A DNA stretch of 64,000 bases from Nocardioides aquaticus (lineage in GTDB: Bacteria > Actinomycetota > Actinomycetes > Propionibacteriales > Nocardioidaceae), in assembly GCF_018459925.1 (NCBI RefSeq), contig NZ_CP075371.1:3100001-3164000 (forward strand), in the 5' to 3' direction. A program made the translations under genes and the position numbers. The notes below the pieces were generated by a model. The model did not search any database, was not told the origin of the DNA, and was given only the letters and a program-made list of their open reading frames with translations. How positions within the stretch are numbered: the first letter of the stretch is position 1; the number at the start of each line of letters is the position of its first letter. Positions 1-8,162 of the stretch are shown one piece after another.

Positions 1-1511
1 GTGTAGTAGAGCTTCTTCTCCAGCGGGTGGAGCACCGTCTGGACCTTGTAGGTGGCGTCGCCGATGCACCACAGGGCGCGGCCCTTGTCCTGCATGGCCC
101 ACCCGGAGACGAGGTCCTGGGCGATCGGGCCGAGTCCGAGCATGGAGTCGAGCTCGCGGGCGACACGGGGCTTCTGAGCACCGAGGATCTTGATGTCGGC
201 CAACTCGAGGAGGTCCTTGGCGATCATCGCGGCCTGGGAGTCGGCGTCGCCCACCGAGAGCAGGTCGGAGGGCTTGTGGAGGTTGCAGAACTGGATGTCG
301 CCGCCCTTGCCGGCCATGCCGCGTGAGAGCCGCAGGTCGGCGTCGAAGCTCGCCACTGCGGCGGTTCCGAGGCGCATCTGCTTCCAGACCTCGTCGCGCA
401 CCACGATGCGCAGGTCGCCTGGCTCGGCGATCTCCCGCAGACCACGCCCCCAGGAGTTCATGCACAGCAGCGCGATGCCCACGGCCTCATCGCCCAAGCC
501 GTCGAGCCGGGAGAGGCTGAACGACTGGATCGGGGCCCGCCAGTCGACCTCGATGTTGGTGAAGTCGTCGAAGAGGCCGGCGAGGGTGCCGGTGACCAGC
601 TCGCCGAGCGCGTTGCGCAGCAGCCGGGTCTCGTCGAGGAACTGGCGGGTGTTCGCGTATTCGCAGGCCCGGACGAGCTCCTCGGTGGGGTTGCGCAGCA
701 GGTCCCACAGCCGCGGGATGGTCGTCTCCTGCAGGACGCTGTTGCCGGCGGCGTAGCCGGTGAGGATCGCCAGCGCGTTGCGCACGACGTCGGATTCGTC
801 GGGGCCGAAGGGCACCCGGCGCTCGTCGTCGATCTTCATGCTGCCGACCAGGCCTCGGACCAGGACGAGCCACCGCTTGAAGATGATCGTGGCGCGGCGC
901 TGCGCCTCCTCGGCCGAGAGCTTCTCCCACCCGTCGCCGAGCGGCCCCATGGACAGCGGGTTGACCCGGGCCCAGAAGCCGGGGGCGATAACGAAGGGGT
1001 CGACACCGAGCGCGCGGCACAGCGACTCGTACTCGTCCTTGACGTCGCCAGTGACCAGGGTGCGGTAGCCGAACGGCATCATCCGGGTGCAGAACGCTTT
1101 GGTGGTGCCAGACTTGCCACTTCCCGGCTTGGCGAACTGGAAGATGTTGGGGTTGGTCGCGGGTACGTCGTCGCGCAGCACCCACCCGAACGGGTCGCAG
1201 TAGAAGCTGCCGCCGGAGAGCTGGTCGACGCCCATCTGGGCGCCCGTCGGGGGCAGGGCGGGAGCGGAGACGAAGGGCCAGAACACCGGGGCCTGGTCGC
1301 TGGTCATCCGCCAGGCCATCGCCGGCGCGGTGGCGGCGGCCCAGCCTCGGCCGCGGCGGGTGGCACCGCGGCGCGACGCGTAGCGGAAGAGCCGGGGCTC
1401 CTTGGCCTCCGGGGCGAGCGTGGGGATCGTGGGCAGGTCGTGCCCGAAGTCGGAGAGCAGGGCGGCCATGTCGCGGCCGCCGCGGCGGTTCCGGCGGGGG
1501 GTGGTGGTCAT
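1..1511 (-). CDS. VirB4/TraC-like conjugation ATPase, partial (3' end beyond window)
   Basis: I translated this frame directly; it is open from an ATG at 1511 to the left edge (503 codons, no stop). A Walker A loop, KPGSGKSGTT, lies at residues 128-137, and a hydrophobic strand ending in DE (IVVRDEVWK) further down fits Walker B. The layout fits the VirB4/TraC family of AAA+ ATPases, which power substrate and pilin movement in type IV secretion and act at the inner face of the membrane. Its start overlaps the stop of the upstream SCO6880-like gene (TGATG), so the two are probably translationally coupled. The lysine and acidic residues needed for ATP hydrolysis are present. The VirB4 assignment rests on P-loop, context and length; a VirD4-type coupling ATPase is the alternative. 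Confidence 0.8.
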   Translation of the reverse strand, partial: MTTTPRRNRRGGRDMAALLSDFGHDLPTIPTLAPEAKEPRLFRYASRRGATRRGRGWAAATAPAMAWRMTSDQAPVFWPFVSAPALPPTGAQMGVDQLSGGSFYCDPFGWVLRDDVPATNPNIFQFAKPGSGKSGTTKAFCTRMMPFGYRTLVTGDVKDEYESLCRALGVDPFVIAPGFWARVNPLSMGPLGDGWEKLSAEEAQRRATIIFKRWLVLVRGLVGSMKIDDERRVPFGPDESDVVRNALAILTGYAAGNSVLQETTIPRLWDLLRNPTEELVRACEYANTRQFLDETRLLRNALGELVTGTLAGLFDDFTNIEVDWRAPIQSFSLSRLDGLGDEAVGIALLCMNSWGRGLREIAEPGDLRIVVRDEVWKQMRLGTAAVASFDADLRLSRGMAGKGGDIQFCNLHKPSDLLSVGDADSQAAMIAKDLLELADIKILGAQKPRVARELDSMLGLGPIAQDLVSGWAMQDKGRALWCIGDATYKVQTVLHPLEKKLYY

Positions 1512-3016
1512 CAGGCGTCTCCGCTCCGGGTCAGGCTCGTGCCGAGGGGGATGGTGGACGCGGCGAACCCGACGTCCTGGGCGAGGTCGAGGCGCAGCGG
1601 TGCGAACCCGGCGCGTCGGACCGAGGCGTCCAGGCGGCGCCCGAACTCGGTGATCCGCATCGACTTGGGGACGGTGACCGTGCACACGCCGTAGGGCCGG
1701 GTCAGCGAGTTGCCGCGGGCCAGCTTGGCGTCCAGGCCGCGGGCCTTGTGGGCCTCGTCGCGCTGCTTGGCGCGGGTCTTGCGGCCGAGCTTCTCGTTCA
1801 TCCCCTCCGCCAGGTCGGCGGCCCACTCGGCGTTGCCGGACTGCCGGTCGGCCTTGGATTGGGAAACGATCGGGTACGCGACGACGAACGATCGCCGCTC
1901 ACCGAACTCGCTGGGGGTGAGGATCGGTGCCAGGGCACCCATCGCGACGCCGCGGGTGGGGAGCTTGATGGTGGCGCTGACCGAGTTCCAGGCGTCGTGG
2001 CTGTAGTGCCGCACCGTGGCGTCGGCGCCCGAGGGGCCGGCCATCGCCCACGGGACGTCGGCGTTGACGCTTGGGTCCTTCTCCCGCAGCGAGAGGGCCT
2101 CGACGATGCCGGCGCGGTCGCCGGGGGCGAATCCGGTCCGGCAGGCCAGCGCGAGCTCGGGGCTGGTGAGCCAGCGCACCGTCGTCATCCCCATCGGGCC
2201 GCGCAGCTGGGCCTCAATCTCGGCCATGAGCAGGTAGAGCTCGCGGCAGCGGCCCTCGAAGCCGCCCCCGGACTCTTTGGCCGACCTCGCGATCCGGGTC
2301 TCCGGGACCAGGATCGTCACGAACTGCTCGGTGCGCACCGATGCCTGGGTGAGGCCGTGGGCCAGGTCGCTGTTGACGACCTCCGACAGCTCCGGGCCGT
2401 TGGGGCGGCGGTGGCGGTTGACCCACAGGTCGCGCTCGGCGCCGTCCTCGGGGACGGTGCGCACCATGAAGAGGATCTCGTCGACCTTCTCTGTGCGACC
2501 GGCGACGTCGAGCAGCCCGGCCAGCGCCTCGCCGTAGCCGGCGCGCTCTTCGGTGTCCTTCATGCCGATGCCGGGGTGCACGATCGAGGCCGTGACCGCC
2601 CAGGTCTTCATGGCGTGGTCCTCGATGATCGCTACGCGCTGCAGCTGCGAGCCGTGCGGCGGGCCGTCGTGGATCTGGACGCCCTGGAGGACCCCGGGCA
2701 GGTCCGGGGTGTCGAGGTCGTCGCCGCGGCCCTGGGTGGCCTTGGCGCGGAACGAGGTCCAGCCGAACAGGCCGCCGACGGCGTACATCGTCGAGGCGAA
2801 CACCCAGCCGGTAGCCGAGCGGCCGCGCACCGGGATCACGGTGATGGCCAGCAGGAACACCCAGACCAGGGCGAACAGAAGCGCGGAGAACCACGCTCCG
2901 CGGCTGATTGCCCAGAACGCCGGCAGGCTGGCCAGCGCCAGGAACATCAGCTGGCCTCCGGAGAGGCCGAAGAACCAGCCGATGCGGTCGCGCTGGTAGT
3001 CGGCGTAGGTGGTCAT
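1511..3016 (-). CDS. SCO6880-like conjugal transfer membrane protein
   Basis: 501-aa protein that begins with a short basic/aromatic segment, then two to three hydrophobic helices within residues 23-90, then a long soluble region. This is the architecture of the actinobacterial SCO6880 family (PrgI-like membrane N-terminus followed by a VirB4 N-domain-like region), found beside VirB4-type ATPases in conjugative elements. It probably acts with the downstream ATPase at the membrane as the split counterpart of a PrgI/VirB3-VirB4 fusion. An AAGGAAG-type ribosome site precedes the ATG. A 74-bp gap separates it from the TrbL-like gene and its stop overlaps the ATPase start. The family call comes from recognition of the N-terminal sequence and context; the biochemical role is inferred. 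Confidence 0.75.
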   Translation of the reverse strand: MTTYADYQRDRIGWFFGLSGGQLMFLALASLPAFWAISRGAWFSALLFALVWVFLLAITVIPVRGRSATGWVFASTMYAVGGLFGWTSFRAKATQGRGDDLDTPDLPGVLQGVQIHDGPPHGSQLQRVAIIEDHAMKTWAVTASIVHPGIGMKDTEERAGYGEALAGLLDVAGRTEKVDEILFMVRTVPEDGAERDLWVNRHRRPNGPELSEVVNSDLAHGLTQASVRTEQFVTILVPETRIARSAKESGGGFEGRCRELYLLMAEIEAQLRGPMGMTTVRWLTSPELALACRTGFAPGDRAGIVEALSLREKDPSVNADVPWAMAGPSGADATVRHYSHDAWNSVSATIKLPTRGVAMGALAPILTPSEFGERRSFVVAYPIVSQSKADRQSGNAEWAADLAEGMNEKLGRKTRAKQRDEAHKARGLDAKLARGNSLTRPYGVCTVTVPKSMRITEFGRRLDASVRRAGFAPLRLDLAQDVGFAASTIPLGTSLTRSGDA

Positions 3017-3090
3017 CGTCGGCTTCCTTTCTGGTCAGTGAGGTCGGTGGGTGTCGATCGGTGCTCGAGGTGGGGCGGTCGGCGCATCGG

Positions 3091-5052
3091 TTACACCGCC
3101 ACCGGTGGGATGCCGCCAGCTGCCGCGCCGGCACCGCCGGCCGCTCCCCCACCGCCGGCGGCCGGGGTCTTGGGAGCTGCCTCAGCTCCTCCGCCGCCCT
3201 GGCCGCCTGAACCGCCGCCGGGGCCGCCGCCGGTGGGCAGCGTCGGCGGGGTGGGCGGCGCAGGAGGCGTGGGCGGGGTCGGCATCGACGAGTCCTCGTC
3301 GCTCTGGTCGCCGTTCTGCGACCCGGGGTGGGTCCCGCCCTGGCCGCCGGACTGGCCACCGGACTGCCGTCCACCCAGGCCGCTGAAGTCGGGGCCGTAG
3401 GTGCTCTGGCCGACACCGGCCTGGTTGGTCTCGTCCGACATCAGAGAGGTCGCCTTCGCGCCGGCGGAGTTGATCCAGCCCATGCCGGTCGACAGGGCCT
3501 GGCCGACTGGGCCGAAGCTGCCCAGGGCGCCCTGGGTCGACTTGCTGAACCGGTCGCCGGTCGAGGCTTCGGCGCTCTGCTCGCCCGAGGAGCGGCCGTT
3601 GGCGTCGGTCGTCGACGCAGCGGACGAGCCGCCACCTGCGCCGCCGGCGCTGAGCAGGCCCTGGAGGCCGCCCTGGATGGCCATGCCCTGGCGGAACGAC
3701 GCGCCGCTGGGGGTGCCGGGGTCGACGAAGGCCAGGAGCTTGAACAGGGACAGCGGGGCGACGACGCTGATCAGGATCGTCATCACGGCCGGCAGCGCGG
3801 TGCCGAACGCCTTGGCGGTGTCTTCGGCGAGGTGGGCGGCGACTCCGTTGGCGAGCTGCACGCCGATGCCCAGCACCATCACCATCAGCACCGGGGTGAA
3901 CGCCGCGGCGTGGAACCAGCGCAGCGACTTCCAGAACCAGGAACGGGTGAACTCCGAGACCAGGCCGGCGGCCGCGAGCGGCCCCGTGGCGGTGAGCACC
4001 AGCAGGGACGCCGCGCGGGCCAGGTAGACCAGCACGTGCCCGATGGCGGCCAGCCACAGGAAGATCCCGAGGAAGGCAAGAGCGGTGGCCACGCCGGCGT
4101 CGGTGATGTCGTCGATGCCGAGTCCGCCGAGCGGGTCCCAGTCGGGCCAGGTCTGCACCTTGAGCAGCGACTTCATCAGCGCCTTGGTCAGCGCCCCGCA
4201 GGCCGCGATGATCATGACGCAGTACCCGAACCAGCAGGCGCACACCAAGACGAACTGGCCGGACCCGATGAAGGCCCGGGCGAGGCTCTTGCCCTCGCGC
4301 TTGAAGGCCGCGGCGCCGAGCTGGATCATCGCCAAGATGACCACCAGGGCCAGCGCCAGCCACAGGGTGAAGGCGTAGACGTCCTTGCCCGGGCCGTCGG
4401 CGCTCAGGTCCGGAGTCAAGAACAGCTCACTGAACGTGAGCACGATGCGCAGCACGAACAGGCCGGAGTTCCAGATCGCGAGCATGGCCGCGGTCCAGGC
4501 GTCGGCCGCGGCTTTGGCGATGACGTCACCGATGGCCTCGAACGGGTTGGGGATGTCGCCCAGTCCGGGGATGCCGCCGCCGAAGAGGTCGCCGACGTTC
4601 GGCAGACCGGGGATCCCGGGCAGCCCAGGGACGCCCGGAAGCCCGGGCAGCCCGCCGATGTTGCCGCAGATCGCGTCGAGGATCCCGCAGCCGTCGGGGA
4701 GCAGATCTCCTGCGCCGTCGAGCAGGTCGCCGGCACCGTCCTTCACATCGCCGGCGGCGTCCTTGCCGCAATCGATCGGGGCTTTGGCGCAGTCGACGGC
4801 GTCGCCGCCGAGATCGCACAGGGCGTCGGGCCCCGGGCAGCCCATCTTGAGGTTGCGGGCCGGCAAAGTGCCGCTGGTCGACACCGGGGCGACTGGAGCG
4901 AGGTGCGCCGTGCTGACGGCTGGCGCGCTGGCCGCTGCGGCGGGCGGCTGGAGGGTCGAGGCAGCTCCGAGGAGCGTGGTGAGCACCAGGAGCGCCAGGG
5001 CGGCGATACCGAGTCGGCTCGCCCCGCGCACGGCGGTGATGACGGTGCTCAC
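3091..5052 (-). CDS. TrbL/VirB6-like polytopic membrane protein with collagen-like and Gly/Ser-rich segments
   Basis: 653 aa from a GTG that overlaps the preceding stop (GTGA). An N-terminal signal-anchor (about residues 12-40) is followed by a Cys/Asp/Gly-rich stretch. A proline-glycine run of GLPG-type triplets lies near residues 133-160, then about six hydrophobic helices between 190 and 430. The tail of about 200 residues is low-complexity Gly/Ser/Gln/Pro. Position and topology match the VirB6/TrbL channel component of type IV secretion systems, which forms the inner-membrane core with VirB4 and VirB8. Long hydrophilic low-complexity tails are known in actinobacterial TrbL-like proteins. 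The collagen-like run is unusual and may be a flexible extracytoplasmic spacer. The channel role is inferred, since no catalytic motif exists for this family. Confidence 0.65.
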   Translation of the reverse strand: MSTVITAVRGASRLGIAALALLVLTTLLGAASTLQPPAAAASAPAVSTAHLAPVAPVSTSGTLPARNLKMGCPGPDALCDLGGDAVDCAKAPIDCGKDAAGDVKDGAGDLLDGAGDLLPDGCGILDAICGNIGGLPGLPGVPGLPGIPGLPNVGDLFGGGIPGLGDIPNPFEAIGDVIAKAAADAWTAAMLAIWNSGLFVLRIVLTFSELFLTPDLSADGPGKDVYAFTLWLALALVVILAMIQLGAAAFKREGKSLARAFIGSGQFVLVCACWFGYCVMIIAACGALTKALMKSLLKVQTWPDWDPLGGLGIDDITDAGVATALAFLGIFLWLAAIGHVLVYLARAASLLVLTATGPLAAAGLVSEFTRSWFWKSLRWFHAAAFTPVLMVMVLGIGVQLANGVAAHLAEDTAKAFGTALPAVMTILISVVAPLSLFKLLAFVDPGTPSGASFRQGMAIQGGLQGLLSAGGAGGGSSAASTTDANGRSSGEQSAEASTGDRFSKSTQGALGSFGPVGQALSTGMGWINSAGAKATSLMSDETNQAGVGQSTYGPDFSGLGGRQSGGQSGGQGGTHPGSQNGDQSDEDSSMPTPPTPPAPPTPPTLPTGGGPGGGSGGQGGGGAEAAPKTPAAGGGGAAGGAGAAAGGIPPVAV

Positions 5053-5825
5053 TGGGGAGCTCCGTTGATCCGGATCCAGCCGGCCTTCTCGAACTCGGGG
5101 GTGCCGGGCGCCACCGCCTGTGGTTGGCCCTCCGAGACCAGGTGCTCGATGTCCGCTTCGCTGCCCTGGACCAGTCGCCAGTCACCGTCGAGCCACCGCA
5201 TCAGCTGGGTGCCGGCGTAGAGGCTGTCCTTGACCTGGCCGTCTGCGGTGGTGAGGGTGACGTAGCTGAGCAGGTTCACCGCGTAGTAGCCGGTGTCGAG
5301 CTCCTCGAGGGTGTAGGCGACCGGGGTGACGGCGTACGACGCGGGGGCGGGCACGGCGCCCTCCTTCGCGACGCCGGCCTGCTGGCGGCGCAGCGCGACC
5401 GCGGCGCGGGAGCGCTCCTCGAAGACGGCCTTGTCCTCGGGGTTGGCGTAGAGGCGGGCAACGGTGACGGCCTGGTCGTAGTCGAACCCGAGCTGTGCCT
5501 TGGCCAGCTCGACCTGAAGCGCCACGGCGCCCAGGTCGGTGGCCGGGAATCCGGTCGGGTAGCCGTCGACCTGGTCGTCGCCGGTCGGGATCACGACGCC
5601 GTCGGTCGGCGCGGTGTCCGGTGCGACCTGCTCGACCGATGCGTTCTCGACCGTCTGGCTCGAGTTGTCCCCGCCGGTGGTGTCGGGGCCGCCGGAGTCG
5701 TCGTCGGCCCGGGTGCGAGCACCGAGCCAGACTACGGTGGCCACCATGCAGGCGATCGCCACCAGGATGCCGATGCGCACCAGGGTGGCCCGCGAGTCGT
5801 CGTTGCCGGTTGTCAGGTTCTTCAT
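5049..5825 (-). CDS. Single-pass membrane protein of the T4SS operon (VirB8/TcpC-like topology)
   Basis: 258 aa. A short cytoplasmic N-terminus is followed by one transmembrane helix (about residues 15-34), an acidic Asp/Gly/Ser linker and an extracytoplasmic domain of about 180 residues. That topology matches VirB8/TcpC assembly proteins, whose soluble domain has an NTF2-like fold. The primary sequence does not let me confirm the fold. It lies between the TrbL-like gene (GTGA overlap) and another single-pass protein (TGATG overlap), so all are likely made from one transcript. Call it a conserved conjugation-locus membrane protein; the VirB8 role is inference. Confidence 0.65.
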   Translation of the reverse strand: MKNLTTGNDDSRATLVRIGILVAIACMVATVVWLGARTRADDDSGGPDTTGGDNSSQTVENASVEQVAPDTAPTDGVVIPTGDDQVDGYPTGFPATDLGAVALQVELAKAQLGFDYDQAVTVARLYANPEDKAVFEERSRAAVALRRQQAGVAKEGAVPAPASYAVTPVAYTLEELDTGYYAVNLLSYVTLTTADGQVKDSLYAGTQLMRWLDGDWRLVQGSEADIEHLVSEGQPQAVAPGTPEFEKAGWIRINGAPQ

Positions 5826-6691
5826 CAGTGGTCCCCTTCGATGTGGTCAGGGTCAGTGGTGTCGTCGGTCGACCAGGTGCGCCAGCCGGCCTCGTGGGCG
5901 AGCTGCGTGCCGGGCCAGGTCGCGGGGGCGGGTGCGGGCGGGGCGCCGGGGGCGACCATCCAGCGACCGCCGACCCACTGCATGCGCTCGCAGTGGGCGA
6001 AGGCGATCTGGCCTTCCTGCTTGTAGGAGGCGGTGACCTTCATCAGCACGCAGACGGTGGTCCAGTCGGGCCCGTCGGTGCCCTTCACGAGCGCGGCGGC
6101 CGGCTCGAGGGAGACCGAGGAGCTGGGGTCCTTGACCTCGCCCATTCCGGTGCTGGTCAAGAAGGCCTGGACGCTGGCGGTGATCCACCACTCCTCGGCG
6201 CGGACCCCGCCGGGCAGGGCCCAGGCGTTGTAGACCTCCGCGGCCGTGGTCAGGCTCATCGACTGCAGCACCGCGAGGTCGATCTGCGCGAGCTGCCCGA
6301 TCGCGCCCTCGGGGGTGTGCGGGAACCCGGTCATCACGAACGCCGGTCCGTTCACACCGGTGCCAGCCGGGATCTTGATGAGGGGCACCTTGGCGCTGGT
6401 GGTCTCGGCCGGGAAGGCGGCGTTCTCGGGAACGGCCAGCATCGGCTCGGCCGCTACCTGGTCGCGGTGCACGGCACCCTGGGCCACCGTCGAGCGGTCG
6501 GTCTCGCCGGTGGCGACGTCGGTGTCGGCGCTGGCTTCCTCGCCGATCCCGGCGACGGCCAGGTAGACCGCGTAGGTGAGGCCCCCGAGCAGGAGCGCAG
6601 CCACGACGAGGGCGGCGACCAGGATTCCGAGCAGGCGGCGCCGGCCCCACTCCGTGGCGCCTTCGGCCTTCTTCGTGGCTGCGCGACGCAT
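5825..6691 (-). CDS. Single-pass membrane protein of the T4SS operon, conjugal transfer-like
   Basis: 288 aa. I chose the ATG at 6691 because it overlaps the stop of the upstream small gene (TGATG); longer readings run into implausible sequence. A basic N-terminus (MRRAATKKAE) leads into one long hydrophobic helix at residues 20-48, followed by a soluble extracytoplasmic domain of about 230 residues ending in a Pro/Ala-rich stretch. It resembles actinobacterial conjugal-transfer proteins with the VirB8/TcpC plan and has the same topology as the next gene (5049-5825), so the two could form a pair in the trans-envelope complex. No enzyme motif is visible. Confidence 0.65.
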   Translation of the reverse strand: MRRAATKKAEGATEWGRRRLLGILVAALVVAALLLGGLTYAVYLAVAGIGEEASADTDVATGETDRSTVAQGAVHRDQVAAEPMLAVPENAAFPAETTSAKVPLIKIPAGTGVNGPAFVMTGFPHTPEGAIGQLAQIDLAVLQSMSLTTAAEVYNAWALPGGVRAEEWWITASVQAFLTSTGMGEVKDPSSSVSLEPAAALVKGTDGPDWTTVCVLMKVTASYKQEGQIAFAHCERMQWVGGRWMVAPGAPPAPAPATWPGTQLAHEAGWRTWSTDDTTDPDHIEGDH

Positions 6692-6984
6692 CAGATGCAG
6701 CCCTTGCCGAGGATCCCGTTGAGCATGCCGGGCAGGACCAGGTAGGCGATCGCGCAGGCGAACACGACCACCACAGAGATCACCCCGACCTTGGAGGCGT
6801 GCGGCAGGGAGAACACGCGGCCGGCGATGATCGCGCCGATGGCGATCACGATGCCGAGGCCGAACAGGACGATGACGCCCCAAAGCACGTAGCTGGTGAT
6901 CTCGTTGGTGGGTCCGACGGCACCCGGCGGCGCCTTCGGACAGACCTGGGCGGCCATCGGGAGGAGAGCGGTCATGACGTCCAT
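6691..6984 (-). CDS. Small two-helix membrane protein (possible VirB2/TrbC-like subunit)
   Basis: 97 aa with two clear hydrophobic helices (about residues 30-54 and 65-90) joined by a short basic loop, and cysteines at both ends. Size and topology match VirB2/TrbC-type pilin or small T4SS membrane subunits. A GGAAG ribosome site precedes the start; an in-frame ATG three codons later (MDVM) is an alternative. It sits between the MinD-like gene and two single-pass membrane genes in the operon. The pilin idea is inference from size and position. Confidence 0.6.
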   Translation of the reverse strand: MDVMTALLPMAAQVCPKAPPGAVGPTNEITSYVLWGVIVLFGLGIVIAIGAIIAGRVFSLPHASKVGVISVVVVFACAIAYLVLPGMLNGILGKGCI

Positions 6985-7023
6985 GGGTGGACTTCCTTTC
7001 TGGGTTTGCTGACCCGGTGCGGG

Positions 7024-7872
7024 TCAGGCGCTTTCGCTGGTGTCGGTGGGTAGGTGGGCGGGCTCGAGCAGCTGACGGGCTGCCGAGATGAGGGGGGCCG
7101 GGACGGGCCGGGAGTCCAGGCCGTTGACCGCGAGCTCGTGGTCCTCGGGGATCTCCACGCACCGGTCCGCGACCAGGGCGCGGCGTACGGCGGGGCCGCC
7201 GGCGTGCTCGAGGCCCCGGGGCCACTTCTTGCGGCGCGGCCCACGCACGGCGAGGGCGATCTGCTCGGGCTGCCAGTGGTTGGCCAGCAGCTCGAGGGCG
7301 ACCGAGGCGCGGCGCATCCCGGGGACGGTGGCGGTGGTGACCAGGACGATCTGGTCGGCGGTGCGGACGGCCTCGGCGAGCCAGCAGTCGGTGGCCAGCA
7401 GCTGGCCGGCTTCCCAGCCGACGTCGAGGATGGTCAGCTGGGTCTCGTTCTCTGCGTCGATCGGCAGCGGGATCTCGTCGACGCCGGCGAGGACCTCGCT
7501 GGCCCGCTCGAGCAGGACGTGGTCGCGCTTGCCCTGACGCCAGTCGGTTGGGTGAAGGCCGAGCTCGGCGGTGCTTGCCGCGGCGAGACCGGAGGCGGTG
7601 ACCGAGCAGCACTCGATCACCCGGACCGGGGCGGCGGCGGCCAGTCCGGCTGCCAGGGCGATGGTGCTGGCTCCGACCGACCCGGCGCATCCGATCACGG
7701 CGATGGTGTGCTCCCCCGCGGCTGGCGACCAGTCGTCCGCGGTGGCGGTGCCGCGGCCGCGGGGTCCCTTGCTGGCGCCGGCGCCGGTGCGGAACTCGCC
7801 GGCGTTCACGGCGTCCCAGGCTCGCTTGAGCTCGTCGACGCCGACCGGGCGGCTCGAGGTCTGGGTGCTCAC
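7024..7872 (-). CDS. MinD/ParA-like P-loop protein with degenerate Walker A
   Basis: 282 aa. After a 50-residue polar leader comes a ParA/MinD-type core starting TIAVIGCAGSVGAST (residues 56-70), followed by a VIECC strand and the LTILDVGWEAG region equivalent to the Walker A' and switch strands. The two lysines of the canonical KGGxGKT loop are missing: the loop reads AGSVGAST. ATP hydrolysis of the standard type is therefore doubtful. Such proteins in secretion and pilus loci usually position the machinery at the pole or membrane. It overlaps the upstream small gene by ATGA and belongs to the 9105-1 operon. A second lysine-less MinD-like protein is found in the Tad operon (22743-23582). Confidence 0.7.
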   Translation of the reverse strand: MSTQTSSRPVGVDELKRAWDAVNAGEFRTGAGASKGPRGRGTATADDWSPAAGEHTIAVIGCAGSVGASTIALAAGLAAAAPVRVIECCSVTASGLAAASTAELGLHPTDWRQGKRDHVLLERASEVLAGVDEIPLPIDAENETQLTILDVGWEAGQLLATDCWLAEAVRTADQIVLVTTATVPGMRRASVALELLANHWQPEQIALAVRGPRRKKWPRGLEHAGGPAVRRALVADRCVEIPEDHELAVNGLDSRPVPAPLISAARQLLEPAHLPTDTSESA

Positions 7873-8162
7873 TTGGCCTCCCCGATACCGCCGCGGCGGA
7901 ACTCGAGCGCGGCACGGACCTCAGCCGGGGTCAGGCTTGCCAGCTCTGCCTTGGCGGCCTGGACTTCGTGCAGTTGGGCGACCCAGCCGGTGAGCTGCTC
8001 GATCGCCTCGATCTCGCGGCCGGCGATCGCGAACAGGTCGGCGATCTTCTCCGGCGTCCGGCACTCGCCGTCGTCCTGGGTGTTTGTCATGGGCTTCACC
8101 ACCTCCAGTCGCCTATGTGTCGTGGGGCGGTGGGAGCGATCACGGTTGCGGTCATTCGTCAT
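7869..8162 (-). CDS. Small hypothetical protein of the conjugation operon
   Basis: 97 aa if started at the ATG at 8162 (GAGGAAG seven bases upstream, 11-bp overlap with the preceding gene), or 73 aa from the ATG at 8090, which has a stronger GGAGG site. The shorter form begins MTNTQDDGE. The body is an amphipathic, alanine- and glutamate-rich helix pair with no domain I recognise. Its stop overlaps the MinD-like start (ATGA), so it could be a partner of that protein. Function unknown. Confidence 0.55.
   Translation of the reverse strand: MTNDRNRDRSHRPTTHRRLEVVKPMTNTQDDGECRTPEKIADLFAIAGREIEAIEQLTGWVAQLHEVQAAKAELASLTPAEVRAALEFRRGGIGEAK

Noticed and set aside
1748..5220. Very long plus-strand open readings opposite the conjugation genes
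   Set aside because: They are antisense shadows produced by high GC at third positions; the minus-strand readings have membrane helices, ribosome sites and overlaps.
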